The translations under genes and the position numbers were made by a program. DNA of 31,208 nt from Zygnema cylindricum (Eukaryota > Streptophyta > Zygnematophyceae > Zygnematales > Zygnemataceae): contig JBBHKE010001408.1 in the NCBI GenBank assembly GCA_037447655.1, forward strand, positions 58,958 to 90,165. The letters run 5' to 3'. The notes beneath the pieces are model-generated. The model had not been told where the DNA came from. It searched no databases and worked only from the letters and a program-made list of their open reading frames with translations. Of this stretch, positions 10,015 to 19,951 are shown in pieces (the stretch's first letter is position 1; every line of letters starts with the position of its first letter).

Positions 10015-10568
10015 CCGATACGGAGCCCAAAAGAGTTCGAAACTTTGAGAGACGAAAGTAACAGCCACCACAAGAAGGCTGAGAGTAGAGAAGAAGAATC
10101 GGAGGTTTTTGCAACAACAATAACACGAAAGCAGAAAGTCAGATCCGAGAATTGGATGCGACTGAAGAGGGATCCTTAGAAAATGACTTTGATGGGCTCA
10201 AATGGGAAAATTTAATGGAGAAGACAACTGAAAGATCATCTATGGCAGTACGTATCGGACTGCTCCGATCGCTAACCCACACAGTCTACGATGATATGAT
10301 GACCCTCCAAGAGAACATTTCCCATTTTACTGAAATCCAAGTCAAAGCAGAATCAGCCGGTCTACAACTTCCAAGAGTTACCAAGATATCATTGCTACTG
10401 CTTTCCCTACCTCATAAATTCACATCCGTTCTCACATTATTGGAGGGCCGCGAGGGGAAGGAGTGGAAGTGGGAGGAGGTTGTCGATAAGTTGATCGCTA
10501 CAGATGGCTTCACAGAGGTGGTGATGCGCGATAAGGCCTCAAATTGTGAGCCTGGCATCAAGGAGTGA
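10006..10568 (+). pseudogene. Gag-like ORF of the inverted copy, one frameshift
   Basis: The ATG lies within the primer site. The first frame runs to 10179 (MSPPIRSPKEFETLRDESNS...). A shift of about two bases near 10120-10130 moves the rest to the frame of 10152-10568. That part reads SMAVRIGLLRSLTHTVYDD, LQENISHFTEI, LQLPRVTKISLLL, LPHKF and KEWKWEEVVDKLIATDG, and ends at GIKE-stop. This is the most complete Gag-like domain of the family and fits the copia Gag pattern. The whole product would be only about 187 residues, with no zinc knuckle in frame. It would form the particle shell if intact. Confidence 0.7.
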
Positions 10569-10712
10569 AGCAGTCAAATTAGTAACCAATCAGGTGATAG
10601 GGTAAAGACAAAACAAAATTGTCAGAACCCACATCACAGAGACTATGTTTAGAAGGGGAAGAATAATTCACCATTTCGGAGAAGCAATCTGAGGAGATCC
10701 ACCATCGGCCAA

Positions 10713-10914
10713 GAGCATGTGGCACTATCTCCATCCGCAATCTCCCGAGGGAGACGCCAAATCAAATGGCCGAGGGCTCCGTCCTTAAAACTACACATCC
10801 CAAAGTCAAAAACGAGCATGTGGCACTATCTCCATCCGCAATCTCCTAAGGGAGACGCCAAATCAAATAGCCAAGGGCTCCGTCCTTGAAACTACACATC
10901 CCAAAGTCAGAAGC
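10713..10914. repeat. Local tandem duplication, period 101 bp
   Basis: gagcatgtggcactatctcc occurs at 10713 and 10814, and both copies run to cccaaagtca. The other element copies hold this segment once. Confidence 0.85.
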
Positions 10915-11067
10915 ATCAGTGGATGGGACGGCATTGAGCTGACGACAAAAGAGTCAAGAAAGAAGGACATAAACAGAAAGTTAACCTTGCAGAGAAAGAA
11001 ATAAAGGGGCGAACAGAAAAGCTGCACATTTAACTTTGCAGATGTTGCTGCAGCAACGAATGCAAAG

Positions 11068-11595
11068 ATGGAATACAGCTCATCCAATTCAAGGGAAATC
11101 AATCGCTCTAAGTGGAGCAGGCGAAAGAATCAAGATTCTAAGATTAAGGATCACCCATCTCAAGAGGATACGGGAAGGAGATCTTACCTCAAAAAGATCG
11201 GAGATCTGGTGTCTCAGAACGAAGCCACGCTTAACCGCATTGTTTCAGAACGGCGTGAATCCACAGAATGTGATGAAGCAACCTGCGGAGATGTTGCAGA
11301 GAACACGCAAATTCGACCAAGTGCGCAATCCACCATCCGCAAAGAGGACAAGAGCAATGCCCAGCATAAAGAATCAGAACGCCAGTCTGCGAAGCAAATC
11401 AATACCGAGATGAAAAGAGGCAACAAAGGTGGCACACGCATGACTACAATGATACATCATAGGAAAGCTAACAAAGATCACAAAGCGACAAACTTTGCAG
11501 CAGAGAAAGCCATCAAGCCTCAATCGGAGACAACAAATGCAAGCACTGACAAAATCAGGTCAGGCAGCGAGACAGCGGATTCAAAGAGAGAATGA
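11068..11595 (+). CDS. Unknown Lys/Ser/Gln-rich middle ORF of the element
   Basis: This 175-codon ORF starts MEYSSSNSREINRSKWSRRK. It is strongly hydrophilic and basic, with no transmembrane segment or recognised motif. The two Cys residues in ESTECDEATCGD do not form a CCHC knuckle. It lies about 500 bp after gag and is homologous to 13134-13811 and 7568-8419 on the other strand. Together with the ORF at 11606 it precedes the position of the 527-aa ORF in the other copies, so the ancestral element may have encoded one long hydrophilic protein after gag. Function unknown. Confidence 0.4.
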   Translation: MEYSSSNSREINRSKWSRRKNQDSKIKDHPSQEDTGRRSYLKKIGDLVSQNEATLNRIVSERRESTECDEATCGDVAENTQIRPSAQSTIRKEDKSNAQHKESERQSAKQINTEMKRGNKGGTRMTTMIHHRKANKDHKATNFAAEKAIKPQSETTNASTDKIRSGSETADSKRE

Positions 11596-11605
11596 AAAAT
11601 GATCG

Positions 11606-11902
11606 ATGAAAGGGGGCACGGTTCCACTCGCCAAACGGAGGATGATGAGAACAAAAAGATCCCACCAGTTTCAGAGATCATTGGTAGCCGAGCGAAGCAC
11701 CGATCCGCTTCATGTTGACCAAGGCAGTGAGAGTAATTCTATCGATCAGCAAAATAGAAAGAAAAATCTTCATGTGTTGGCAAACAAACAAAGTGAGGAG
11801 GGGGACAAGCAAGGTGTATGGGGCACATGTAGAAAGCACAAAGAAAACCAAGAAGTGGGAGGCAATCAGCAAGCATAACTCAACAAATAAGACAACAAGG
11901 TA
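11606..11902 (+). pseudogene. Continuation of the hydrophilic ORF, truncated
   Basis: The ORF 11606-11878 (MKGGTVPLAKRRMMRTKRSH...) matches the minus-strand ORFs at 13134-13388 and 12727-13056, including the word QGSESNSIDQQNRKKNLHVL. Homology to the element ends at about 11902, where the inverted segment is broken off. Confidence 0.45.
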
Positions 11903-11960
11903 ACCGTCTCCAACGTACGACTTCTAAAGTGTTTCGCGCCTTCATCGCACAACTTCAAAA
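11903..11960. other. Double rearrangement junction
   Basis: About 50 bases here match the 3' region of the element near 5460-5510 in minus orientation (gtttcgcgccttc). They are joined on the left to the inverted copy and on the right to the long-ORF region that corresponds to about 6340. Two breakpoints thus lie within about 60 bases. Confidence 0.7.
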
Positions 11961-13056
11961 ACAAATGTGAACGATTCTCTACAAATCTTGTCTTTTCTGT
12001 TTTCTGGGCTTTGGTCAGTAATGCATCTTTGAAAGATTTGGTCCCCAACATCTTTTACTTCGGTTCCTCGTCTATTAAGTTGACTAATCCTTTGCCTACT
12101 TGATCAGATTTTCTTTCGACTAGTTGTGTGGGACGACAAGTGGAGAACTCTTCTTTAGCTTCTCCCACTTTCCTCGGAATCTTTTATCCTCTCTAGTGAG
12201 TTCCGATTTCCTTTGTCGCTGTATGATTTTTGCACTGACTTTTGCACTCTTTTCCGTTTTCTGTATCATGTGTTAAGGAGCTTGGCAAGATATTGAAGTA
12301 ATTCTGACTTTCATTTCCATTTCTTGTTTTTCGTTCTTTGTTTATCTGATTTTTCTTGATATGAAACTCACTTGCTCCTCCACTGATTGCAGATTCTTTA
12401 CCGGCGGCCTCCATGACCTGAGTTCCTTCTATTGGTGGATCTCCTTCCTTTGAGGTCCCTTCCTTGAGGATGGTATGAGTCTTTGCCCTCGACAAATCCA
12501 TCCTTTCCTCGGTTGGATCTATTAACGGTGAGATTTGGTTTCTTAAGATCTCTGTATGTGCTTTAGTCTCAGTTGCAATTCTGTCAAAAATAAAAGTTTG
12601 CTCCTTATATGAGCCTCCTTCTTCACTTTCCTGTAATCACTTGTTGGTGTGAGTAAAACTGATGCATGAATCTTCTCCTTTTTTGTGGAGTTACTAACAT
12701 GCATTTCACCTATTTTGCAGAGCACTTCATCGTCTGTGATGACTTTGCTCCCTCCTTGTGAAGGTCGTTATAGATGGGGAACGTAGAGGATTCGAGGCCT
12801 TCGGAGATCGGACACTAAAGTGGAATCTACTCTTGTGACACTTGGCACTGACTCCCTTCTCGGATGGTATGTTTTTCTCTTTATCACATCCCTTTCTCCC
12901 TCTGTTCTTGTAAACTTTGGAGCTGATTACCTTGTTGTCTGATTTGATGAGTGATGCTCGCTGATTGCCTCCCACTTCTTGGTTTTCTTTGTGCTCCCTA
13001 CATGTGGCTCCTACACCTTGCTTGTTCCCCTCCTCACTTTGTTTGTTTGCCAACAC
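11960..13056 (-). pseudogene. Copy 3 of the unknown long ORF, broken
   Basis: The pieces 12727-13056, 12543-12725, 12193-12501 and 11960-12051 match the 527-aa ORF in order, with stops and small indels between them. The C-terminal basic part is missing because the copy ends at the junction near 11960. Conserved words include HASVLLTPTSDY, IEGTQVMEAAGKESA and SFKDALLTK. Confidence 0.55.
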
Positions 13057-13133
13057 ATTAAGATTTTTCTTTCAATTTTGCTGATCGATAGATTCACTCT
13101 CACTGCCTTGGTCAACATGACGCGGATCGGTGC

Positions 13134-14153
13134 TCATGGGACCGCGTGTAGCCGCTCGACTACCAATGATCTCTGAAACTCGTGGGATCTTTTTGTTCTC
13201 ATCATCCTCTGTTTGGCGAGTGGAACCGTGCCCCCTTTCGTCGATCTTTTTTCATTCTCTCTTTGAATCCGTTGTCTCGCTGCCTGACCTGATTTTGTCA
13301 ATGCTTGCATTTGTTGTCTCCGATTGAGGCTTGATGGCTTTCTCTGCTGCAAAGTTTGTCGGTTTGTGATCTTTGTTAGCTTTCCCATGATGTATCATTG
13401 TAGTCATGCGTGTGCCACCTTTGTTGCCTCTTTTCATCTCGGAATTGATTTGCTTCGCAGACTAGCGTTCTGATTCTTTATGCAGGGCACTGCTCTTGTC
13501 CTCTTTGCGGATGGTGGATGACGCACTTCGTCGAATTTGCGTGTTCTCTGCAACATCTCCGCAGGTTGCTTCATCACATTCTGTGGATTCACGCCCTTCT
13601 GAGGCAATGCGGTTTAGCGTGGCGTCGTTGTGAGACACCACGTCTCCAACCTTTTTGAGGTAAGATCTCCTTCCCGTTTACTCTTGAGATGGGTGATCCT
13701 TAATTTTAGTATCTCGATTCTCTCGCCTCCTCCACTTGAAGCTGATGATGGCCTTTGACTTGTCTGAGCCGTATTCCGTCTTTCCCCTTGTTGCTGCAGC
13801 AACATGTGCAAAGTTAAGTGTGCAACCTTTCTATTCGCTGCGTGTATTCTTTCTCTGCAGGGTTAGAACTTCAATTTTGTCCTTTCTGGTCGTCTCTTTT
13901 GTCTTGGGTTAAATGGCGTCCCATCCACTGATGCTTTTGACTTTAGGATGTGCAGGCTCAAGGACGGACCCCTCAGCCATCTGATTTGGCGGCTCCTTCG
14001 GAAGGTTACGGACAGAGATAGTGCCAGATGCTCTTGGCCGATGGTGGATCTCCTCAGATTGCTTCTCCGAAATGGTAAGTTCTTGTCCCCTTCTATATGC
14101 CCTCGTGGCAGACCTTCCCCTTCTCTAGTATCTGCTCTCGGAAAGAGGTACAC
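13134..14153 (-). pseudogene. Hydrophilic middle ORF and gag-proximal region, copy 3
   Basis: The ORFs 13134-13388, 13252-13437, 13614-13811 and 13863-14153 are homologous to the plus-strand 10680-11880 region. No single frame is open throughout. The 13863-14153 piece (MYLFPRADTREGEGLPRGHIEGD...) corresponds to 3206-3565 of copy 1. No domain is recognised. Confidence 0.45.
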
Positions 14154-14377
14154 GTGTGAGACCGTGGTGCAGTCTGGAGTGTGGCCTGTAATGGAGTCAT
14201 TAGGGTTCTTCTGTTCACAGCTTTCTCCCCTCCATCGTTAGTATTTCTGCCTGTCACCTCTCTGCTGTGGTCTTTGATCTGAATTCTCGGATCGCAGATC
14301 GAGATTTTGTGAGACGGGTTTTGATAGTTTTGATTTGTCCCTACCCTGTCACGTGATTGGTCACTAATTTGACTGCT

Positions 14378-14938
14378 TCATTCTTTCATGCCAGTCTCAC
14401 AGTTTGAGGCCTTCTCAGGCATCACCACCTTGGTGGAGCCATCTGTAGCGATTAGCTTTTTGACAACCTCCTCCCACTTCCACTCTTTTCCCTCGCGGCC
14501 CTCCGATAAGGTGAAAACCGATGTGAGTTTATAAGGTAGGGATGGCAGCAGCAATGATATCTAGGTAACTCTTGGAAGTTGTAGACCGGTTGATTCTGTT
14601 TTGACTAGGATTTCAATAAAATGGGAAATGTTTTCTTGGAGGGTCATCGTATCATCATAAACTGTGTGAGTTAGCGATCGGAGAAGTCCAATCCGTACAG
14701 TCATGGATGATCTTTCACTTGTCTTCTCCGTTAACTCTTCCTCTTTGAGCCTTTGGAATTCATTTTCCAAGGATCCCCTTTCAGTTGCATCAAATTCTCG
14801 GATCTGACTTTCTGCTCTCGTTATCGTTGTCGCAGAAACCTCCGATTCTCCTCCTCTACTCTCAACCTTCTTGTGGTGGCTGTTACTTTTGTCTCTCAGG
14901 GTTTCGAACTCCTTTGGGCCCTGTATGGGTGGGCCCAT
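14378..14938 (-). pseudogene. Gag-like ORF (copy 3) with one nonsense codon
   Basis: It reads from the ATG in the primer site: MGPPIQGPKEFETLRDKSNS, then SMTVRIGLLRSL, LQENISHFIEI and LQLPRVT. An in-frame stop follows at about 14561 where other copies have Lys. The frame then continues to the KE-stop at 14380-14378. An upstream ATG in the LTR (15013) also opens the frame. The length (about 187 codons) equals the inverted copy. The pattern fits copia Gag and no zinc knuckle is seen. Confidence 0.7.
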
Positions 14939-14942
14939 AACC
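14930..14942 (-). other. Primer binding site, internal initiator tRNA-Met type
   Basis: Plus-strand TGGGCCCATAACC directly abuts the outer 5' LTR at 14943. The element strand is a 13-base complement of the anticodon loop and adjoining stem of initiator tRNA-Met, the position used by the half-tRNA primer of the classic copia element. Confidence 0.85.
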
Positions 14943-15558
14943 TGATGCGTCGGGTCGGTCATCCAAGCTAACGGGAAGGATTCCCGTAACCACAGACGAA
15001 ATGGATTGGCCACGGATCAATACACGCAGAGGGGCTTTAGGGAATCACGAAAATAATAGAGATAAGAATGGGGTAGAGTAGGGAGAGATATTTAGCAAAT
15101 AGATAGAGTAGACAAAGTAGATTTCAGAAAAGTCGTAGCTTTGATTAATGGTCCGTTTAGGACAGTTGTTACAAGAGGACTTTTATAATAAAGCCAAATC
15201 TATTCTTGTCTCACTCCCTCTATGTCTTACTTGCTCTAAATGTCTGAACTGATATTTAGGCATTAATGGATGAAGGGATATTTTTCTGTCTGATCTGCAA
15301 TGCCTTTCTATTCCACCTCAAAACGATCTACACTAAATGCACACCTAGATTGGTTGAATCAGACCGTATATACACGTTGAGTTTCCACCAAGTATTGCCG
15401 CACGTTTGCTTAAGCAATTCCGTACACATAGCATTCACTAATACATGTAAACGTTGGTTCAATTTTGTAAGCTCAAACTCGTCACGTCACGTCACATACA
15501 TGAGAATCGGTACTTTCGTCAAAATTGATGTGTTGCCGAAGATCGTCAAAAACCAACA
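14943..15558 (-). repeat. Outer LTR, 5' LTR in element sense
   Basis: This is a 616-bp LTR, full length, with TG...CA ends on the element strand. It holds a tgtatatacgg word near 15367-15377 (read on the element strand as cgtgtatataCGG) that could act as a TATA-like promoter element. It is followed on the plus side by CTCAG. Confidence 0.88.
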
Positions 15559-15563
15559 CTCAG
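15559..15563. repeat. Right 5-bp target site duplication (CTCAG)
   Basis: It is identical to 477-481 and directly abuts the LTR end. Confidence 0.85.
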
Positions 15564-16651
15564 CGATCTTCTATCAATGCTGGACTGTAAATCTACTGGT
15601 CTCGGTGTCTTTATGTAAATCTATTGGTCTAGGTAACTAATTATAGCTAGGTGCTTTGGGTTTCAACTGTCTTAGGTCCGTTAAGACATACAGAACGTGC
15701 TTGATGAAAGCCCAAAGTTGTTTGCTTTATGTCGTTACTCTTTAACAAAAATTTGGGTTCGATTGTATATTACGGTTTTTTGTGCCGAATAGGTCAGAAT
15801 CAAAACGCTTCATGGTGTTATAGTCTGTAACTTGGATAATGTTGTGCATAGGTGGATTTTGAGTGAACTTTTATGTTTCAAACTTTATTTTTGTGATATT
15901 CCCCAGTATCTTGTCTAAGAAGGTCATTTCTATTTCATAGGAGGTTTATTCCCAATTTTTTGAAATACATCGAAGCAACTCCCGTCAATATTTAGCTCCC
16001 ACAACTTCTGCTATGCTCTCCAATTACTTAATATTGTGATTTTTGTATACAGAATGGTAGTCAATGTTTTCTTCACCAATCCAATGCATTAGATTTTCTT
16101 ATACAAGAAAAGAAGGTTATATGCCCATACCATTCCAGTTTCGACGTTCACCCTTTCCGGGTGAAATGAATTTCTTTCCCTTGAATGCTTCTTGTATAGT
16201 GGCATTTCCCCAATGAGCAGCAACTGCTCATCTGGTCTCGCACCTCTGTAACTTGTTTACATACAATGCAACTTTTTCACTTGTCTGCATAAGGAATTCA
16301 AATACTGTCGGACAAGTCTTTCTACTACCATGCAGAAGCAACTTGTACATTTAGGTTTACTTGGTTAAGTCTGTTGCTCTGGATCGACTTGGTTATATTG
16401 CACGCTTTTTTTGAAGTATAGCTCGGAATTCGTCGCTCCATTGTTACTTGTTGTGTCGGAATAACCGTTCCACTCTGAGTTCACGGTTTCGAGAGATAGT
16501 TGAGACCATAGTGTAATCGCGCAAAAGTACATCTCCTTGTTAAGGGTTTGTCGTACTTAGAGCAACTGAAAATTGTCGTGGAAAAGCGTTGCCACATGGA
16601 GTGATATGCTGGTGTTCATCCCCATCACTGATGCAAACTTCTAGGTTACAG
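15564..16651. other. Unassigned AT-rich sequence
   Basis: No long ORF, repeat or RNA gene is recognised. It is probably host intergenic DNA or an old, unrecognisable element. It precedes the first TA-flanked MITE. Confidence 0.5.
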
Positions 16652-16653
16652 TA

Positions 16654-17191
16654 CACCGCGAATCGTTATTAGTGTCAAAGTTTAAATAGTGTTGAAGAAA
16701 ATTTACCGTAATTGATGCTAATTAAGAATATGATTTTTTTTTTTAAAGGTTTATTCTAATTTCGACATTATAATAATTTGGGAACAGCAAAAAATGGAAT
16801 ATTCGCCGTACGATTATATACATTAATATATGTATTCGTACAAGATATTAGAAATCGTACGCCGTCGTGAAATTTAAATATTCGTACACGTCAGACTAAT
16901 TTACTTGTCAGAATAATCCAGTTTTTTTAGCGCACGTTCCTATGCGTGCGCGTCTGATTTAATTCATTTTTTTGAAATTTTTTCACTTTAAAAGTTACAC
17001 TTATGTACGGTCTGACATCGACCGTACACCATACTATTTAGATATTATTGTTCTTTCGTTCTTTACGCTATTTTGTACGGTACTTAATTAACGTCAAGGA
17101 AAAATTAAATTCATGTATCCTATTTGAGGAAAAAAATCAAAATTTTAAGAACCCAAATTAGTGACTTTGACACTAATAACGATTCGCGTTG
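16654..17191. mobile_element. MITE A, Tc1/mariner-like, 538 bp
   Basis: The left end CACCGCGAATCGTTATTAGT and the right end are inverted repeats of about 27 bases with one mismatch, flanked by TA on both sides (16652-16653 and 17192-17193). No ORF of note. TA duplication plus short inverted ends is typical of Tc1/mariner-derived MITEs. Confidence 0.85.
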
Positions 17192-17193
17192 TA

Positions 17194-17690
17194 CACCGCG
17201 AATCGTAATTATAGTAAATTACTCTAATTCAGTCGCTCGAAATTTCGGCTCTATCACATGAAATAGAGTAAACGGTTCTAATTTTTTCATCATTCTATTT
17301 AAGGTAAAGTTTAGTTAGCGTTTTTAATTCTATTATAGGTTCGTTTTAAATAGTGTGGAGTACGGACTGTGTCAGACCGTGCAGAATTGTACTTTTTTAA
17401 GTAAAAAAATACAAATAATGATTTAATACGGGTCGTTATCATGTAACTGGGTTTTAACAAATCGCGTAGTACAAACGTCATAGTGACGATAAACTGTACG
17501 TTTTGCCAAACTCTGTACGAATACCTTATTTATAGTAGAGGATATTAGCGTGCCAAATTAGAGTACTTAAATAAATTAGAGTAAACTTCATAGTTGAAAA
17601 AGCTCTATCACATAAATTAGCGTTAATTACTCTAATTTTTATTTTTTTGACTCTCTTATTTTTTCATTACTCTAATTACGATTCGCGGTG
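17194..17690. mobile_element. MITE B, Tc1/mariner-like, 497 bp
   Basis: It starts CACCGCGAATCGTAATTA and ends with the inverted match, flanked by TA (17192-17193, shared with MITE A, and 17691-17692). The interior shares gtacgg...gtgtcagaccgt words with MITE H, so A, B and H form one family with variable interiors. Confidence 0.85.
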
Positions 17691-17774
17691 TACCTGTAAA
17701 AGTTGTTAAGTTCATAGCAAGTTTTACAACAACAAAAAAAGTTCAAAAGAGCGTGTAGTGTGTGTTTATACTAA

Positions 17775-18698
17775 GGGCGTGTCCCCATGTGTTCAAGTAA
17801 GGGTTTTTTTCCGTCGTTTTCACAGAAAATGGGACTTGCAACGATAAAATATTATGCCGTACGAAAAATGGGCAAAAACACAAGTACATTTTGCGTCATT
17901 TCGGAACTTGGAAGGTACGGCAATTTGGCGTTATTATCATCGCGACCCACTTTCAGCTCATCTTCACACTTGCACTAGAATCAAATCGCGACCTGATTTT
18001 TTTCAAAACACTACCCTATTGACGAATAGAAACCTTGGATTGCATGTGTCAAACGTTTTTGAAAAAAATTGCACGAAGGAAAGTACACGTTATTTTTTCC
18101 AATGCTCGTCACTCGCATGCACATAAGAAAATGACAAACATGTACGGAGAAAATTTTGCAAGGGTTTCGGACCTCCATTTTCCTTCATGGGTCTTTTGCA
18201 AAATATTTCTTCGTCCTCGTCTCTCCCCCTCTTTCTCATTCGACCACTCCTCTTTCTCTCATATTTACACGAGATGCAACAATAATAGTATCAAATGAAA
18301 GATATATTATTTTATTTTTTTTTGAATATTTTTGGTCTAAGTTTGATGGCATATCGAATGAAGAAAGATAAGAAAACGAAATCAGGAAGCCATGGCGGAA
18401 AATTTACGTACTGATGACGTAACATGGTAGCATGACTTCGCTATGTCACAAAACCCTAAAAATCTACAACGTCACAAAAACCTCGACGTCTACAACCGTC
18501 GCCTTTTTTAGGAAGTTTCGTAGTTGCTTACATTTCGTTTCGTAGACTGTCGCACATTTTGTAGACGTCTACAATTGTCACAAATTCGAAATAATGAACG
18601 CGCAAGTAACGATTGACATACGAACACCTTGAAAAGTACACCGTAAAATCTTCGCTAAAATCTAAAGTAACGTTTCAAAGTTTCGGTTACATGGGGAC
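17775..18698. mobile_element. MITE C, Harbinger-like, right end lost in gap
   Basis: TAA at 17772-17774 is followed by GGGCGTGTCCCCATG. The body is about 90% alike to MITE D by eye. The right inverted end is cut at ...catggggac by the N run, and the last few bases (acgcc-type) and the TAA are missing. No transposase ORF. Confidence 0.8.
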
Positions 18699-18708
18699 NN
18701 NNNNNNNN
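18699..18708. other. Assembly gap of 10 N
   Basis: Ten N bases lie inside the terminal inverted repeat of MITE C and directly before mirror repeat 2. The round number suggests a placeholder, so the true distance is unknown. Confidence 0.99.
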
Positions 18709-19490
18709 CTTTTGAGGTTTTGGCTTTTTTGTTTGTTTTGTTGTTTTTTTTTTTTGGATTTTTAGTACAATACGTGTTCATGACACACGTGCTGTGTGTG
18801 AGATTTTATAAATGGTATATTATTTAGAGAGGTTTTCCAGGTTTTAGTTGTAATTTAGGCCCCGTTTCCATTTTGCTAATTTTTTTTCTAGTATCTCTTT
18901 TTGAGGTTTGACGATAGTTACGGTGTACCTGATAAGATGATAAAATTGGCAGAGGTGATATACTGCTCCTTGAGAAGAGTAGTTATATAACTAGAGGCAT
19001 TTGCAATCCTGTCCGGACATTTGCTTTATTTTTTTTTCTTTGTTTTTTTGATGTGTTTGGGCTTTTAGAACAGGGGAAAAGGAAGGAAAGGGAAGAAAAG
19101 AAAAGAAGAAAAGGAAAAGTTGTACGGCTCATGTGATGAGTTTGTGTAGTTTTTTTGTTTCTTTTTTTTTATTTCGTTTACAGGCCTGTCCTAACGTTTA
19201 CGGAGATCAATATATTGATGAGAAGAGTTCCTCGTCATATAGTGGAGACGGTTAAAATAGTAGAATAGTCCATGTGGCATTGATAGCAGTTTGGAGTTTT
19301 TCTCTATGATCTTTTTTTTAATCGTTTTACCTTTGCCCCGGATTTAATGTTGATTTTGGACCTTTTGGAGAGATTTATTATATGGTAAATATTTTAGAGT
19401 GTGTGTCGTGCACACAGTACTTGTGCATAACATGATTTTTAGGTTTTTTTTTTTTGTTGTTTTGTTTGTTTTTTCGGTTTTGGAGTTTTC
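18709..19490. repeat. Mirror repeat 2 (reversed, not complemented)
   Basis: Bases 18709-19059 are the plain reversal of 19140-19490: base p matches base 38199-p. I compared all 351 positions and found no mismatch, including equal lengths of several T runs (12 and 8). The spacer 19060-19139 is purine-rich and unmirrored. The left arm starts at the first base after the gap. No gene is seen inside. Confidence 0.97.
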
Positions 19491-19726
19491 GGGAATAGCG
19501 TTTAATCATCTGTTCTCACTTTTCTAACACCCTCGAGCTTCTGTTAAAACGAATAAACTATAAAGTAAAATATTGTAAAATATTATTTTAATAATGAATA
19601 TTGTTTGATACCTTCTCGCAACACTTAACTAAAAACTTTACAGAACTATATCCACTATATACAACCTGATGAAAACATTTGTGAATTGTACTCAACTCTT
19701 TGCAACATCAAATGTCTTAACGGAAC
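19491..19726. other. Unassigned sequence after mirror repeat 2
   Basis: AT-rich, no ORF, and no repeat partner noticed in the window. Confidence 0.4.
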
Positions 19727-19728
19727 TA

Positions 19729-19949
19729 CGCTGTGAATCACTATTGGTGTTAATGTTGTTTTTTTGTCGCTTAAAACATCTTTTCTCCATACACACACGA
19801 CGGATTGTCAATCTGACGGTTGCTATTTGAAAGGCAAAATTCTCAGCTTCCGATTGGTGGTCTCAAATTGAATATCAGACAAATGTGTACGGCGAAGAAA
19901 AGTTTTCAGAGGTTAAAACAAAATTAAACACTAATAGCGATACACGGTG
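19729..19949. mobile_element. MITE G, TA-flanked, 221 bp
   Basis: TA flanks lie at 19727-19728 and 19950-19951. The ends (CGCTGTGAATCACTATTGGT and the inverted CACCGTGTATCGCTATTAGT) match at most positions. The interior contains ttaaaacatcttttctcc and is closely related to MITE F. Confidence 0.75.
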
Positions 19950-19951
19950 TA

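Larger units (their letters stand above)
482..15558 (-). mobile_element. Composite copia-type LTR retroelement without pol
   Basis: The outer LTRs (482-1081 and 14943-15558) are about 93-95% alike by eye and are flanked by identical CTCAG. Reading the minus strand from 15558: LTR, primer site, Gag-like ORF, long hydrophilic ORFs, then a break at about 11960. An inverted segment occupies about 9.7-11.9 kb. Two further minus-strand copies lie at 9413-4922 and about 4339-1082, separated by a truncated LTR at 4387-4921. The last copy lacks about 1.1 kb internally and the start of gag. No RT, RNase H, integrase or protease motif was seen in any copy, so this is a large non-autonomous derivative that was rearranged internally. 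Confidence 0.85.

Noticed and set aside
10713-10780. Possible degraded CCHC zinc knuckle around a WHYLHPQSPEGDA reading
   Set aside because: No cysteine of the motif is present in any copy, and the match needs frame changes. Not supportable.
17787-18371. ORFs in MITEs C and D as transposase fragments
   Set aside because: They are short, differ between the two copies and show no conserved catalytic residues.
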